Source of the DNA: Nannocystis pusilla
Lineage (GTDB): Bacteria > Myxococcota_A > Polyangia > Nannocystales > Nannocystaceae
DNA: 64,000 nucleotides
Reading direction: 5' to 3'
Assembly: GCF_020073745.1 (NCBI RefSeq)
Contig: NZ_JAIRAU010000028.1
Span: 186,001 to 250,000, forward strand
Shown here one piece after another: positions 16,501 to 28,078 of this stretch (its first letter is position 1; each line of letters starts with the position of its first letter). Below the pieces are notes generated by a model. That model worked only from the letters and a program-made list of their open reading frames with translations. It searched no databases and had not been told where the DNA came from. Made by a program: the position numbers and the translations under genes.

Positions 16501-19500
16501 CGCGGTCGACGAGGGCGATCACGGCGTCGACGTAGCGCGCGCTGTGGCCGAGGCGCGCCGCCTGCTCGGCCGCGGCCTCGTGCAGCTCGGCCGCGCCGGG
16601 GTCGTCCTGCAGCGCCTGCAGCCGCAGCCCGAGCGCCTCGTCGGCCTGGCCGGTGGCGTCGAGCGCGTCGGCGAGGTCGGCGAGGATCGCGGCGCGGCTG
16701 GCCGGCTCCTGCGCGGCCTCGAGGCGCGAGCGCAGCACCCGGACGAGCAGCGGCGCGTCGCCGCGGCTCCGCAGCGCGCGCTGCAGCTTGCGGGCCTCGC
16801 GGTCGTCCTGCAGCGCGGCGTCGACGGCCGAGCCGAGCAGCTCCTCGGCGAGGTCGGCCTGGCCGCGGCCCTCGGCCAGGCGGCTCAGCTCGTACTGCGC
16901 CTCGGCGATGCCGATCAGCTTCTCGTCGCCGTCGACCCCGCGACGGCGCGCGGCCAGCAGCAGCGCGCGGTAGCTGCGTTCGGCGCGGGCGAGATCACCT
17001 GTATCTCGGGACAGCTCGGCGAGCATCTGCAGGCTGGCGACGTCGCCGACGTCGATCGCGGTCGCCAGCTCGAGCTGGGCCAGCGCGGCCTTGTCGTCGC
17101 CGAGCGCCCGCGCGACCTGGGCCAGCTTGTAGTGGACCTGGGCGCGCTCGGGCGGGCGTCGGCGGCCGAATTCGGCCACCAGCCGCTCCAGCACCTGCTG
17201 GGCGTGCTCCCAGCGCCCGCCGCTGATCAGCGCGTCGCCGAGGTAGACGAGCACGCCGCGGTCGTCGGGCACGAGCGCGTGCAGGCGCTCGAGCACCGGG
17301 ATCGCGCGGTCGAGCTCGCCGAGCTTGTCGCGCACGATCGCCGCCGCCTCGTAGAGGAACGCCAGCACCTGCTCGCGCTCGCTGGTGTGCTCGGCCGCGA
17401 CCTGCAGCAGCGACGCCAGCGGCTCCCAGTCGCCGGCCTCGCGCTCGAGCCGGATCAGCAGGTCGCGCGTGCGCGCCTCGGCCGGGTGGTCGGCGACGGC
17501 GCGGCTCAGCACCTCGATCGCCTTGATGTTGCGACCGGCGCCGAGCAGCGCGTCGCTGAGGCCGAGCACGATGTCGGTGCGCTCGGGCCCGTCGGGCGTG
17601 CGGACCAGCCGCTCGGTCAACCACGGCACCGCCTCGGCCGGCTCGCGGCGGGCCATGTGCAGGCGGGCCAGCGCGTCGAGGTTGTGGAACTCGGGCGTCA
17701 GCGCGGCGGCGCGGCGGTGGCTGGCGAGCGCGAGCTCGACGTCGCCGATCCGCCGCTCGGCCAGCTCGGCCAGCTGCGTCCACAGCCGGATCGCACGCGG
17801 CTTGTCGCCGACCTGCTCGAGCCGCTCCGCGTGCTCGCCGAGGAACTTCGCCAGCTCGTCGGGGCTGGCGCGGTCGCCGAGCACCGCGGTCAAAGCCGCC
17901 AGCGACGGGTCGTGGCTGGGGTCGTCGCGCAGGTTGTGGCGCAGGGCCTCGACCCGCCCGCCGCGCTGCTCGATGACGCCGACCAGGCGGGCGATCTCGA
18001 GGCGCAGCGCCAGCCGGCGCGCGGCGTCGGGCTCGCGCGACAGCTCGTGCTTGCGCAGCTTGAGCAGCTCGGGGAACCGCTCCTCGGCCTCGAGCAGCGG
18101 CCCGAGCAGGCGCAGCACCTCGAGGTCGTCGGGGGCCGAGTCGAGCGCCGCCTCGTACAGGCCGATCGCGCGCTGGCGATCGCCGAGCTCGGCGAAGGTC
18201 GCGGCTGCCCGAACGCGCATGTTCTGAGAGACAGCCTGTTCGAAGGGCAAGGTCGCCGTCTTGGCCAGCAGCTCGGCCGCGGCCCGGCGGTCGCCGTCCT
18301 GCTCGGACAGCTGCGCCAGCTTCTGCGCGGCCCAGCCGACGCAGGCGTCGTTGCTGCGCCGGCCGGTGGTCGCGACCCCGCGGCTCCACAGCGCGGTCGC
18401 GCGGGCCAGCAGGCGCTGGAGGATGTCGCGCGTGATGTCGGTGTCGCCGAGCAGCCCGAGCGCCAGCTCCGAGGCCTCGTACAGGTGGTCGAAGTCGGTC
18501 TCGCTCAGCTGGTCGAGCGCCAGCAGCGTGTCGATCAAGGCCGGCTCCGGCGCCTCGCGCTGCAGGTCGACCAGCATGTCCAGCCGCTCGCGCTGGCCCG
18601 GACGCGCCGCCACCGAGCGCAGCAACGCCTCGCGCGCGGCCGGGAAGTCGCCGCGCTGGTCGCGGTGCCACTGGGCCACGCGGGCGGCGAGGAAGGCGTA
18701 GACGTCGGGCGCCAGGGTGGTGCGGGCGGCGTTGGCGGCTGCCTCGAGGGACAGGGTCAGGCGGTCCCAGCCGCCGCGCTCGCCGGCCAGGCCCTCGGCC
18801 AGCGCGAGCGCGGCGTCGTCGATCTTCTGGTCGGCGACGATCTGCCCGAGCAGCGCGTGCGCGACCGCCGAGAAGTCGCCGACCGCCGCGGCGCTGCGGA
18901 TCGCCCCGCGCACCGCCTCGGCGTCGCCGCGCACCGCCGACAGCACCGCCTGGTAGGCCGTCAGCGCCGTCGCGGCGTCGTTCAGCTTGTGCTCGGCCAG
19001 CCGCGCCTCGGCCAGCCGCAGCTCGGTCGCGCGGTGCGGCTCGCCGGCGATCGTCACCCCGGCGGCGGCGTGGAACGCCGCGGTCGCGGGCCGGAAGTCA
19101 CCTGTCTCTTCGGACAGTCGCAGGAGGTCGCGCTCGATCGCCCGGTCGGCCGGCGCCAGCGGGAACGCCCGGGCCAGCGCGGCCACGGCGGCCGCCTTGT
19201 CGCCGGTGTGCACCTCGTGCAGCCGCGCCGTCTCGCGCAGGATGTCGACCTGGCGCACCGCGTCGCCCTCGGCCCCGGCCAGCCGGGCGTCGACGATCGC
19301 CGCCAGCTCGGCCCACTCGCCGCGCCCGCGGTACAGCTTGCCGAGCACCTCGACCGCCTGCTGCCGGCCCTCGGTCTCGAGCGTCGCCAACAAACCGGCG
19401 CGCGCGCCGGCGTGGGCCGGGTCGGCCGTCAGCGCGGCGTCGTAGCAGGCGACCGCGCGGCCCGGGCGGGCGAGCTGGACGCGGAACACCTCGCCGAGGC

Positions 19501-21277
19501 GGGTCGAGAGGTCGGCCAGGCGCGCGGTGCCGCGACCGGCTGCCCGATCGAGCAGGTCCGAAAGGTCAGGCCAGCGCGTGACCTTGGCCAGCAGCGAGGC
19601 CAGCGCCTCGACCGTCTCGTCCGACTCGCCGAACTCGCGCACGAACTCCTGCCAGGTGGCGATCGCCCCCGGCAGGTCGGCGAGCTGCTCGGCCTGGATC
19701 GCCGCGATCTGCCGCAGGTCGGCGCGCCGCTGGTGGGCGGGCACGGGGCCGCCGGCGCGCTGGCGCAGCACGTCGACGACCTCGCTCCAGCGGCCCAGCC
19801 CCGTGAGCACCTCGACCGCGGCCACCAGCGCCTCGACGTCCTCGGCGTCGAGGGCCAGCCGGGCCCGCCAGCTCTTCAGCGAGCGCTCCGGATCACCTGA
19901 CCCGAAGGCCAGCTTGGCCGCCTCGCCGAGCACCGTCGTCTGCGCCGGCCCCGACTCGAGCTCGCCGAGCCGCTCGAGCACCGTCAGCCGCTCCGCCGCC
20001 TGCCCGGACTGCGCCAGCAGGTCGTCGAGCAGCCGCGCCACCCGCAGCGCCAGCGCGTGGTCGGCCTGCGGCTCGGCCAGCACCTTCTGGTACAGCTCGA
20101 TCGCCCCGGCCGCGTCGCCCAGCTCCTCGCGCGCGACGTCGCCGGCCTCGGCCCACAGCGCCGCCCGCCGGCCCGCGTCCGCCTCGCTGCCCGCCGCGGC
20201 CGTCAGGCCCTTCACGTGCAGCGCGTGCTCGCCGTGCAGCTCGGCGAGGTGCCGCAAGCGCCGGTGGTCGTCGACCGAGCCCGGCAGCAGCTCGACCACC
20301 GCGACGTAGTGCTCCAGCGCCGCGGCGGGCTGCCCGGCCACGACCAGGCGCTCGCCGAGCTCGCGGTGGAGCCCGATCGACGCCTGCGGGTCGGCGAACC
20401 CGAGCGCGACCCCGAGGATCCGGATGACCTCGTCGCGCTTGCCGACGCCGTCGTAGCTGCTGCGCAGCAGGTCGAGCGCGCCGGAGCGGACCGCGGTCGA
20501 GGCCTCGGGCAGCACCAGGATCCGCTCGAGCAGGGCCCAGCCGGCCTCGTCGGCGGCGTTGCCCTGCAGCAGGCCGCGGACCTCCTCGAGCGCCTCGCCC
20601 GGCTGCGCCAGGCGGTCGAGCCACAGCTCGGCGATCTTGACCGGCAGGCCCTCGGTCGCCTCGCGCCCGAGCAGCTCGATCCGCCGCTTGTACAAGGAAA
20701 TGAGATCGCGGTGGCGGCCCTGCTTCTCGAGCAGGCGCTCGAGCGCGGCCTCGAGGCGAGCGTCGGCCGGGCGCAGGCCCAGCAGCTGCTGCATGTAGTC
20801 GACGGCGTGGTCGGGCTGGCCGGCGAAGTCGCGGGCGATGTCGGTCGCCTCTTCGAGGATCTGGATCCGCCGCGCCTCGGCGATCGGGGCCTTCAGCGTC
20901 TGGTCGTACAGCGCCAGCAGCTCGCTCCAGCGCTCGTTCAGGGTCGAGATCGCGGTCAGCCGCTGGAACGCCCACTCGTCGTCGGGCACGACCGCGAGCA
21001 CCCGCCGCAGCGCCTCGGTGAGCGCCGCCTCGTCCTCCGGGAACCACTCCTCGAAGAAGGCGACGGCGCGCTGGCCCACCACGGTGGCCGCCGCCGGCGT
21101 CAGCTCCTTCGCCAGGATCTCGCGATACAGCGCCGCGATGGCGGCCGCGCGCTCCAGCGGCTCGCCGAGCGCCTCGACCTCGTCCCAGCGGTCGGCCCGC
21201 TCGGGCTCGCTGCGGACCGCCGCCGCCGCGCTGTCGAAGCCCTTCTCATCGGGGATACGCGAAGATGTGTCTGCCAT
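13505..21277 (-). CDS. Giant tetratricopeptide-repeat protein (2,590 residues)
   Basis: One uninterrupted 2,590-residue frame made almost entirely of TPR-like helix pairs, with recurrent phrases such as AIELYQKVLAEP, AIATWQEFVREF, RAIGLYEAALDSAP and LDFAPQSRQLIEALLGLF. There is no signal peptide, membrane span or catalytic domain, so it is probably a cytoplasmic scaffold. The start at 21277 (MADTSSRIPDEKG) has GAGG upstream; the frame extends to 21364 but that extension is Arg/Pro-rich. At least seven degenerate 14-bp repeat arrays are embedded in the gene: 15393-15420, 16449-16476, 16998-17025, 18204-18245, 19101-19128, 19539-19580 and 19896-19923. I do not recognise a specific function. Very long TPR proteins in myxobacteria often organise motility or signalling complexes, but nothing here proves that. 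Confidence 0.93.
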   Translation of the reverse strand: MADTSSRIPDEKGFDSAAAAVRSEPERADRWDEVEALGEPLERAAAIAALYREILAKELTPAAATVVGQRAVAFFEEWFPEDEAALTEALRRVLAVVPDDEWAFQRLTAISTLNERWSELLALYDQTLKAPIAEARRIQILEEATDIARDFAGQPDHAVDYMQQLLGLRPADARLEAALERLLEKQGRHRDLISLYKRRIELLGREATEGLPVKIAELWLDRLAQPGEALEEVRGLLQGNAADEAGWALLERILVLPEASTAVRSGALDLLRSSYDGVGKRDEVIRILGVALGFADPQASIGLHRELGERLVVAGQPAAALEHYVAVVELLPGSVDDHRRLRHLAELHGEHALHVKGLTAAAGSEADAGRRAALWAEAGDVAREELGDAAGAIELYQKVLAEPQADHALALRVARLLDDLLAQSGQAAERLTVLERLGELESGPAQTTVLGEAAKLAFGSGDPERSLKSWRARLALDAEDVEALVAAVEVLTGLGRWSEVVDVLRQRAGGPVPAHQRRADLRQIAAIQAEQLADLPGAIATWQEFVREFGESDETVEALASLLAKVTRWPDLSDLLDRAAGRGTARLADLSTRLGEVFRVQLARPGRAVACYDAALTADPAHAGARAGLLATLETEGRQQAVEVLGKLYRGRGEWAELAAIVDARLAGAEGDAVRQVDILRETARLHEVHTGDKAAAVAALARAFPLAPADRAIERDLLRLSEETGDFRPATAAFHAAAGVTIAGEPHRATELRLAEARLAEHKLNDAATALTAYQAVLSAVRGDAEAVRGAIRSAAAVGDFSAVAHALLGQIVADQKIDDAALALAEGLAGERGGWDRLTLSLEAAANAARTTLAPDVYAFLAARVAQWHRDQRGDFPAAREALLRSVAARPGQRERLDMLVDLQREAPEPALIDTLLALDQLSETDFDHLYEASELALGLLGDTDITRDILQRLLARATALWSRGVATTGRRSNDACVGWAAQKLAQLSEQDGDRRAAAELLAKTATLPFEQAVSQNMRVRAAATFAELGDRQRAIGLYEAALDSAPDDLEVLRLLGPLLEAEERFPELLKLRKHELSREPDAARRLALRLEIARLVGVIEQRGGRVEALRHNLRDDPSHDPSLAALTAVLGDRASPDELAKFLGEHAERLEQVGDKPRAIRLWTQLAELAERRIGDVELALASHRRAAALTPEFHNLDALARLHMARREPAEAVPWLTERLVRTPDGPERTDIVLGLSDALLGAGRNIKAIEVLSRAVADHPAEARTRDLLIRLEREAGDWEPLASLLQVAAEHTSEREQVLAFLYEAAAIVRDKLGELDRAIPVLERLHALVPDDRGVLVYLGDALISGGRWEHAQQVLERLVAEFGRRRPPERAQVHYKLAQVARALGDDKAALAQLELATAIDVGDVASLQMLAELSRDTGDLARAERSYRALLLAARRRGVDGDEKLIGIAEAQYELSRLAEGRGQADLAEELLGSAVDAALQDDREARKLQRALRSRGDAPLLVRVLRSRLEAAQEPASRAAILADLADALDATGQADEALGLRLQALQDDPGAAELHEAAAEQAARLGHSARYVDAVIALVDRARRKQDAGLQADLLLRAAEIVEREFADHDRAAELYSRVEAGGRRVVEAWMGLARIAAAKGDSARQIELLERIAGSTDDTMSPEVRARAAFGLAEIRLASPESRDAGVAAMRRALQTEPRLDVAEPILRRAVAAAPDHKELGEMYEQIVRKLGDRPALLAYLESKVAGDGVDPKVAQDASDLALELGEAERSEKLLVRMIELSGDREGSGEFVARTLLTLAERRKAAGDLRGAVDHVRDSAAHWHLPRAFELGLELAGLAAAQADQLALAAEIYEDLLLQEPSNKAVWAPLMDVYRKSGDESRLQQLVESTLPSLADVGERNALRLDLVPTLLQGSGHEQDVVRLLKDVLMEEPGHKQAEQLLAEVFEKTGYDSELVDLLNQQLLTAQGAGDTEGVIAASLRLGDLLRKTQPDEAVSVYRTALDFAPQSRQLIEALLGLFDADHDPRERAEIGERLLAIEAGEPAVRLALDLAGQYDKLGELEAVSRVLEAGYKLVPESDALRERLEGWYRDRGEFERLAALLVSSAERAIDPIKAVGLLREASSIYVDQLMDAAKSAEVLRIAVAIDPNDNELLREFIGRLCDTGEHAGAVEELTKALDWRPLERDDQVEFLRRRAELRMIVGDEARATADLEEAYGLVGAELIPDLIDGLERWRSAAAKRDDRDGERTATMRLVDILRKEGADDQARHALAGWVEHAPGDTDALRQLTAMDIASGRWESVIESATRLVAAESGEEQIKAVMQLVEATEKVGRPGEAQAGLEAAHRAQPKNEAVRARLKQIYEESEDYPALARLLITEAGTIADDSARFLVLRQAGELLLDEDAAAAADALKQALKIRPHDQQVNLLLVEAYAAAEQFEEADAILDAAIEALKGRRTPDLCALQYRKAMVAGAHGDYEQELHWLKEAHNTDRNNGDVAVALAALAEKLEDYDLAIRVLRSIALMEAAPMSRAVAYLRQGYIAERRGDRQKAVLWGRKALMEDPNCAEASDFLRSIGEL
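18204..18245. repeat. 14-bp phased repeat array, 3 units, inside the giant TPR gene
   Basis: Units begin at 18204 (gctg), 18218 (catg) and 18232 (cagc). It is the clearest of several arrays in this gene. Another three-unit array is at 19539-19580. Confidence 0.65.
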
Positions 21278-21556
21278 CGGATGCCTCGTCCTTGCCCTAA
21301 CCCGGCGCCGCGCCTGCGCGCTCAGAGGGGCGCGCCGCGCCCGTATCGGCCAGGGTTGCACCATACCAGGGTTTGTCTGTCCCGCGGGCCGGCCGGGCCG
21401 CGCACCCCCGCGCCTGGCGCGACGTCCTCGCGGACCACCACGCGTCGCGACGCGGGCACATTTCCGCGCGCCGCATCGCCCGCGACGTCCCGCGACGTCA
21501 CAGCGGCCCGCGACCCGCGCCCCGCGTCACCGGCTCGTCGCCGGAGATCGATCCGC

Positions 21557-23800
21557 TCAGCGACCCGAACGCGCCCGCGACAGCACCACCGCCGGCTCGC
21601 TGTCGCCGAGGAACCGCCGCAGCCACGCGTGGCAACGGGGCAGCACCTGCGCGGGCGCCAGTGACACCGCGTCGGGCATGTGCAGCAGCAAGATCTCGGC
21701 GACTCGCTGCGGCGCCCATGATTGCCGGGCCACCCACTGCCAGTCGACCGCGATCTGCCCGCGCCGCTCCTCGGGGAAGGCGGCCGCCACCGCCTCCGGC
21801 CGCGTCAGCGCCGCGAGCAGCGCCTGGACATCGTTCCGCCGGATCTCCACGCGCGCGGGCACGAGCCGGCGGTCGATCGCATATAAAAGGATGACGACCA
21901 CGAACGCAGCCAGGCGCTGCAGCCGCGGACCGTGCTCGTGCTCCGTCGCCGCGCGCGCGCGGGCCAGCTCGAGGTCTCGCGCCAGCTCGGGCGCGCCGTC
22001 GGGCGTCAGCCGACTCGCCAGCTCGAGCGCGGCGTCGATGTGGAGCAGCCGCGGACTGAGATGACCGGCGCTGCGCGGCCCGGGCGGGCGCGTCTCGCCG
22101 AGCTCCGCGAGCAAGGCCCGGTCGAGCGCCGCGTCGAGGTCCTGATCGCGGGCGAGGACCACCTCGAGCACCTCGCGCTGCAGCACCTCGTCGTCGGCGG
22201 CGAGGCTGACCAGCGTCAGCTCGAGCAGCAGGGCGCGCTGGAACAGATCTCGCACCGCCCGCACCTCGGGCGGCGGCGTCTCGGCGAACAGCGCCGCCGT
22301 CGTCACCGGACAGGCCGCGCCGCCCTCCGCGAGCAGGTAGCCGAGCGGCGCGGCGCGCAGCAGCGGCAACGCGAACGTGCCCCACATCTCCTGCAGCTCC
22401 GCCAGCGCCACGAACAGCGGCCGCGGCCGGATCGCCCCCGGCAGCGTGTCGAACAGGCGCTCGCGCCCCGGCAACCCGCGGTGCAGCACGAACGCGTGCT
22501 CCGGTCGCCACCACCCCGCGCGCCGGCCGAACACCAGGAGCCGCGCCATCGCGTCGTCGACGTCGCCGACCGCACCCTCGACCGCCGCGAGCCCCCCCGG
22601 CATCTCCGCCCGCACCGCCGCGATCGGACACCCGCCGCTCGCCCAGCTCTGGGCGGCGGCCCGCAGCACCGCCTCGCCGGCCTCCGCCAGCGCGGGATCG
22701 CGGCCGAGCGCGTCGCCCAGCGCCGGATGATCGTGCAGCCCCGCGGCCGCGACCAGCGGCGCCAACCACTCGGCCCGCTCCGCCGCGGGGATCGGGCTGT
22801 CGCGGTCGGCGACGATCCGCGCCATGAGAAGGCGATGCGCCGGTCGCTGCGGATCGAGCACGGCCAGCAGCTGCCGCTGCAGGCCCTCGAGCGAGTCGGG
22901 GGCGACGTCGGTGCGGGCCAGCAGCACCGTCAACATCGCCAGCGAGACCGGTCGCCGCGCCAACGCGAGCAGCGCCGGCGAGCCGTCGATCGCCGCCCGC
23001 ACGCGCTCGACCAGCGCCGGCTCGAAGTCCCCCGGCAGCCGGACCCATCGCTCGACGAAGCGGCCGATCGCCGGCCGCGACAGCGTCTGCAGGTACACCC
23101 GCCGCAGCGACCCGGCCGCGCGCAGCGCCTCGAGCTCCGGCACGTCGGCCGAGCGCGTGGTCAAAAGGACAGGTGCCCCCGCCGCGCACAGCTCCGCCGC
23201 CCACCCGCCGACCGCCGCGCGGGTCGCCGGCGGCAGCTCGTCGAGCCCGCAGATCAGCAACAGCGGCCGCTCCCGCCGCGCCTGCAGCCCGGCGGCGACG
23301 AACCCCGGCTCGAACCCGCGGCGCACGTCGTGCTCGACCAGCGACCACCAGCGCCGCAACGCCTCGGCCGCCGTCTCGCAGCTGTCCCAGCGGACATCCA
23401 TGCCGAGCATGCCGAGCGGGCCGCGGACCGTCCGCCCGCACACCACGAGCGGCACCGGCAGCGCGTCGCCGAGGCGAGCCCGCGCCGGCCCGCCCGCCGG
23501 ACCGCACAGCCCGAGCAGCAGGTCCTGGACCACCGTGCACCCGCCGGCACGCGTCGAGCCGATCACCCACAGCGGAGAGATGTCCTTTCCGTCATGTCCT
23601 ACGAGACATGTCTCGAGGGGCATACTGTCGTCCTCCAGCTCCGGCTCGGCGGCGTCGGCGACCGGCCGGGGGCCGACGCGGAGGGTGCGACAGAGCTCGT
23701 GCCAGGCGACGGCCTGGTCGGGCGACATCAGATCGTCGACGAAGGACTGTCCGAGGCGGAGCTCCAGCCAGTGGCGGTAGGTCTGGTCGGCCCCGGACAT
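21557..23800 (-). CDS. NACHT-like STAND protein with degenerate P-loop
   Basis: This 747-residue protein has the order of a NACHT/STAND NTPase. A small N-terminal domain (about 1-55) is followed by a short linker and the P-loop region VIGSTRAGGCTVVQDLL. Walker B is LLLICGLDELPP, close to the LDGLDE of NACHT proteins. Next come a VLLTTRS sensor strand and a winged-helix-like region. The long C-terminal half is alpha-helical and includes a hydrophobic run AAFVVVILLYAID. In the P-loop the position of the nucleotide-binding Lys (GxxxxGK[ST]) is Gly, so nucleotide binding or hydrolysis may be lost or altered. A 14-bp repeat array (23579-23634) encodes the linker just before the P-loop. Bacterial NACHT proteins often act in phage defence or signalling; that role is only a possibility here. 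There are no defence neighbours. Confidence 0.7.
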   Translation of the reverse strand: MSGADQTYRHWLELRLGQSFVDDLMSPDQAVAWHELCRTLRVGPRPVADAAEPELEDDSMPLETCLVGHDGKDISPLWVIGSTRAGGCTVVQDLLLGLCGPAGGPARARLGDALPVPLVVCGRTVRGPLGMLGMDVRWDSCETAAEALRRWWSLVEHDVRRGFEPGFVAAGLQARRERPLLLICGLDELPPATRAAVGGWAAELCAAGAPVLLTTRSADVPELEALRAAGSLRRVYLQTLSRPAIGRFVERWVRLPGDFEPALVERVRAAIDGSPALLALARRPVSLAMLTVLLARTDVAPDSLEGLQRQLLAVLDPQRPAHRLLMARIVADRDSPIPAAERAEWLAPLVAAAGLHDHPALGDALGRDPALAEAGEAVLRAAAQSWASGGCPIAAVRAEMPGGLAAVEGAVGDVDDAMARLLVFGRRAGWWRPEHAFVLHRGLPGRERLFDTLPGAIRPRPLFVALAELQEMWGTFALPLLRAAPLGYLLAEGGAACPVTTAALFAETPPPEVRAVRDLFQRALLLELTLVSLAADDEVLQREVLEVVLARDQDLDAALDRALLAELGETRPPGPRSAGHLSPRLLHIDAALELASRLTPDGAPELARDLELARARAATEHEHGPRLQRLAAFVVVILLYAIDRRLVPARVEIRRNDVQALLAALTRPEAVAAAFPEERRGQIAVDWQWVARQSWAPQRVAEILLLHMPDAVSLAPAQVLPRCHAWLRRFLGDSEPAVVLSRARSGR
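23579..23634. repeat. 14-bp phased repeat array, 4 units, inside the NACHT-like gene
   Basis: Units begin at 23579 (gatg), 23593 (catg), 23607 (catg) and 23621 (cata). It encodes the linker between the N-terminal domain and the P-loop. Confidence 0.85.
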
Positions 23801-23933
23801 CGTCCAGGAAATCGTGCCCTACCCTCGGCGGGAGCGCCAAAAGCCCGGCGCAGCCGGCGGCTTCTGCCCAGGCCGCTCGGAGGTCGCCCGCCCCCGCGCA
23901 CGCGCCGCCGAAGCGTGCACGGTCTTGCGCGCC

Positions 23934-25400
23934 TCAGGGAGCCGCGCGGAGCTCCTGGGCCATGGCGTCGAGCAGGCAGTCGAACCCGCCCGCGAGGTCG
24001 GTGGCGCAGGCCGACTCGAAGCAGCAACGCGTGGCCGACTCGTCGGCCGGGGTGTTCGGGTCATCGGCGACGTCGAGTTCCTCGCAGAGCTGGCGGATCC
24101 GCCCCGGCGGCAGCGCATTCCCGCTGTCCGGGCCGGTGCACCCGGGGCCGATCCCGAACTCGAATTCCTTCTCCGCCGGCGTGTCGCTGTCGCCCGGAGG
24201 AATGCCGTCCTGCGTCCAGCCGCGGTGCACGAGGTCGCCGATCCCCGTCTCCGGGATCCCCGTGATCACCAGCATGAACACCGGCGAGCCCTGCTGCTCG
24301 CGCAGATTGTCGATCAGGTACCCGCTGTAGCGCGAGAGCGGCTGCAGCACGCCCTTCTCCTCCGGCACGCACGACTCGTACACGCCGTCGACGTCGCCGT
24401 CCTCGCAGGTCATGCTGGCGTTCCAGCACACCGCGCTGGTCGGCTCTTTTTTGGCACCCGGGATCCCAAGCTCGTCCTCCCAGAACTGGTTGAACTCGGG
24501 GTCGTCCTCGTTCTTGGGGTCGAAGTGCCGCAGGTCCTTGGGCGAGCAGTCGGTCTCGTCGGTGAGGATGACGATCCCGAGCGCCGCGCCGGGCCGCATG
24601 AACGGCTCGGGGCCCTGGTTCCACGGCTTGTTGGGGTCGAGCGCCTGGATCATCGACTCGAGCGGGGCCTCGAAGCCGCAGCCGTCGATGCCCTGCGGGA
24701 CGATGCACTCGAGCGCCGCGAGCACCTGATCGCCGTCGACTTCGCCGAGGACGTTGCTCAGGTCGCCGTGAAAGTGCACGAAGGGATCGGCGGGGACCGC
24801 GTGCTCCTCCGCGGGACAGCGGTCGAGGCAGACCTCGGGGCGCATCTCCGGACCGGAGCCGAGCCCGGTGAAGCGCTCCAGCCGGTCGACGCAGGCGGTG
24901 GTGATCGGCGCGCCCTTGGCCGGCTCGTAGTCCACCTTCGCGAACGGATCGCAATTCGGATGGCCCATGTCCGTGGTCGTCACCATCACGTGCACGTCGG
25001 GCACCACGGGCAGCCCATCGGCGCCGACCAGGTCGCGCAGGCGCGTGACCAGGTGCGGCAGCGCGGCCACCAGGTGCGCCTGCTTGTCGGCCATGTTCGC
25101 CGAGTTGTCGACGACGAACAGCAGGTCGAGGCGGTTGCACCCGCCCGTCTCCTCGCAGCCCGATCCACCGCCGACGTCGGGAATATCGTGGGGGTGGGCG
25201 GTGGTCACCGTCGAACCCGGCGACGGTTCGCTCGTCGCCGTGGTCGTGGTCGGCGAGCCCTCGGTCGCCCCGGTCGCCCCGGTCGCCCCGCTCGTGTCCC
25301 CGCCGGTGCCGTCGGCCGTGTCGGTCGCCTGCTCCGGGCTCTTGGGGCCGCAGGCCACCAGCGAGAGCAGCACCAGCGAGGGGACGAGGGTCGCGCGCAT
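23934..25400 (-). CDS. Lipoprotein with vWA-like domain
   Basis: This is a 488-residue predicted lipoprotein. The signal peptide ends in LSLVAC (Cys17). A Thr/Gly/Ser linker follows, including a GAT repeat encoded by a 9-bp DNA repeat near 25264-25291. The domain begins LDLLFVVDNSANMADKQ, which is the MIDAS-like start (DxSxxM; here D-N-S) of a von Willebrand factor A fold. Later motifs include VMVTTTDMGHP and GIVILTDETDCS, a common signature of secreted myxobacterial vWA-like proteins. Many Cys suggest disulfides. It is likely a surface adhesion or metal-dependent binding protein. It stands alone between the NACHT-like gene and the S46 peptidase. Confidence 0.88.
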   Translation of the reverse strand: MRATLVPSLVLLSLVACGPKSPEQATDTADGTGGDTSGATGATGATEGSPTTTTATSEPSPGSTVTTAHPHDIPDVGGGSGCEETGGCNRLDLLFVVDNSANMADKQAHLVAALPHLVTRLRDLVGADGLPVVPDVHVMVTTTDMGHPNCDPFAKVDYEPAKGAPITTACVDRLERFTGLGSGPEMRPEVCLDRCPAEEHAVPADPFVHFHGDLSNVLGEVDGDQVLAALECIVPQGIDGCGFEAPLESMIQALDPNKPWNQGPEPFMRPGAALGIVILTDETDCSPKDLRHFDPKNEDDPEFNQFWEDELGIPGAKKEPTSAVCWNASMTCEDGDVDGVYESCVPEEKGVLQPLSRYSGYLIDNLREQQGSPVFMLVITGIPETGIGDLVHRGWTQDGIPPGDSDTPAEKEFEFGIGPGCTGPDSGNALPPGRIRQLCEELDVADDPNTPADESATRCCFESACATDLAGGFDCLLDAMAQELRAAP

Positions 25401-25522
25401 GCACCTTCGACACCGGCCGGTACGAGGTCGTCCGTGACCTGCCCGCGTGCGCTCGCCATCGGCCGCGGCGCGACGGAAGCCCTAGCGTGCGGCCAGACGC
25501 GCGAGCCGGTGGTGAATCGCCT

Positions 25523-25592
25523 CGTGTCTCGATAGACATGTCCTCTTCGCCATGCCGTCAAGGCCATGTCCCGGAGAACATGTCGCATCGCG
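25523..25592. repeat. 14-bp phased repeat array, 5 units
   Basis: Units begin at 25523 (cgtg), 25537, 25551, 25565 and 25579 (all catg), exactly 14 bp apart, between the vWA lipoprotein and the S46 peptidase genes. Confidence 0.93.
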
Positions 25593-25641
25593 CAGCCGCG
25601 CAGCCCCCCTACCGGGGCGCCTTCAGGACGCGACGGCCGGC

Positions 25642-28047
<2,406 letters not shown>

Positions 28048-28078
28048 CCCGGCCACCATAGCAGCGCGAGATCGGCGC

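Noticed and set aside
13778..19900. A 2,040-residue open frame on the plus strand
   Set aside because: It is antisense to the giant TPR gene. Its protein is full of Arg, Gln, Val, Leu and Asp in a monotone pattern typical of GC-rich shadow frames, with no domain.
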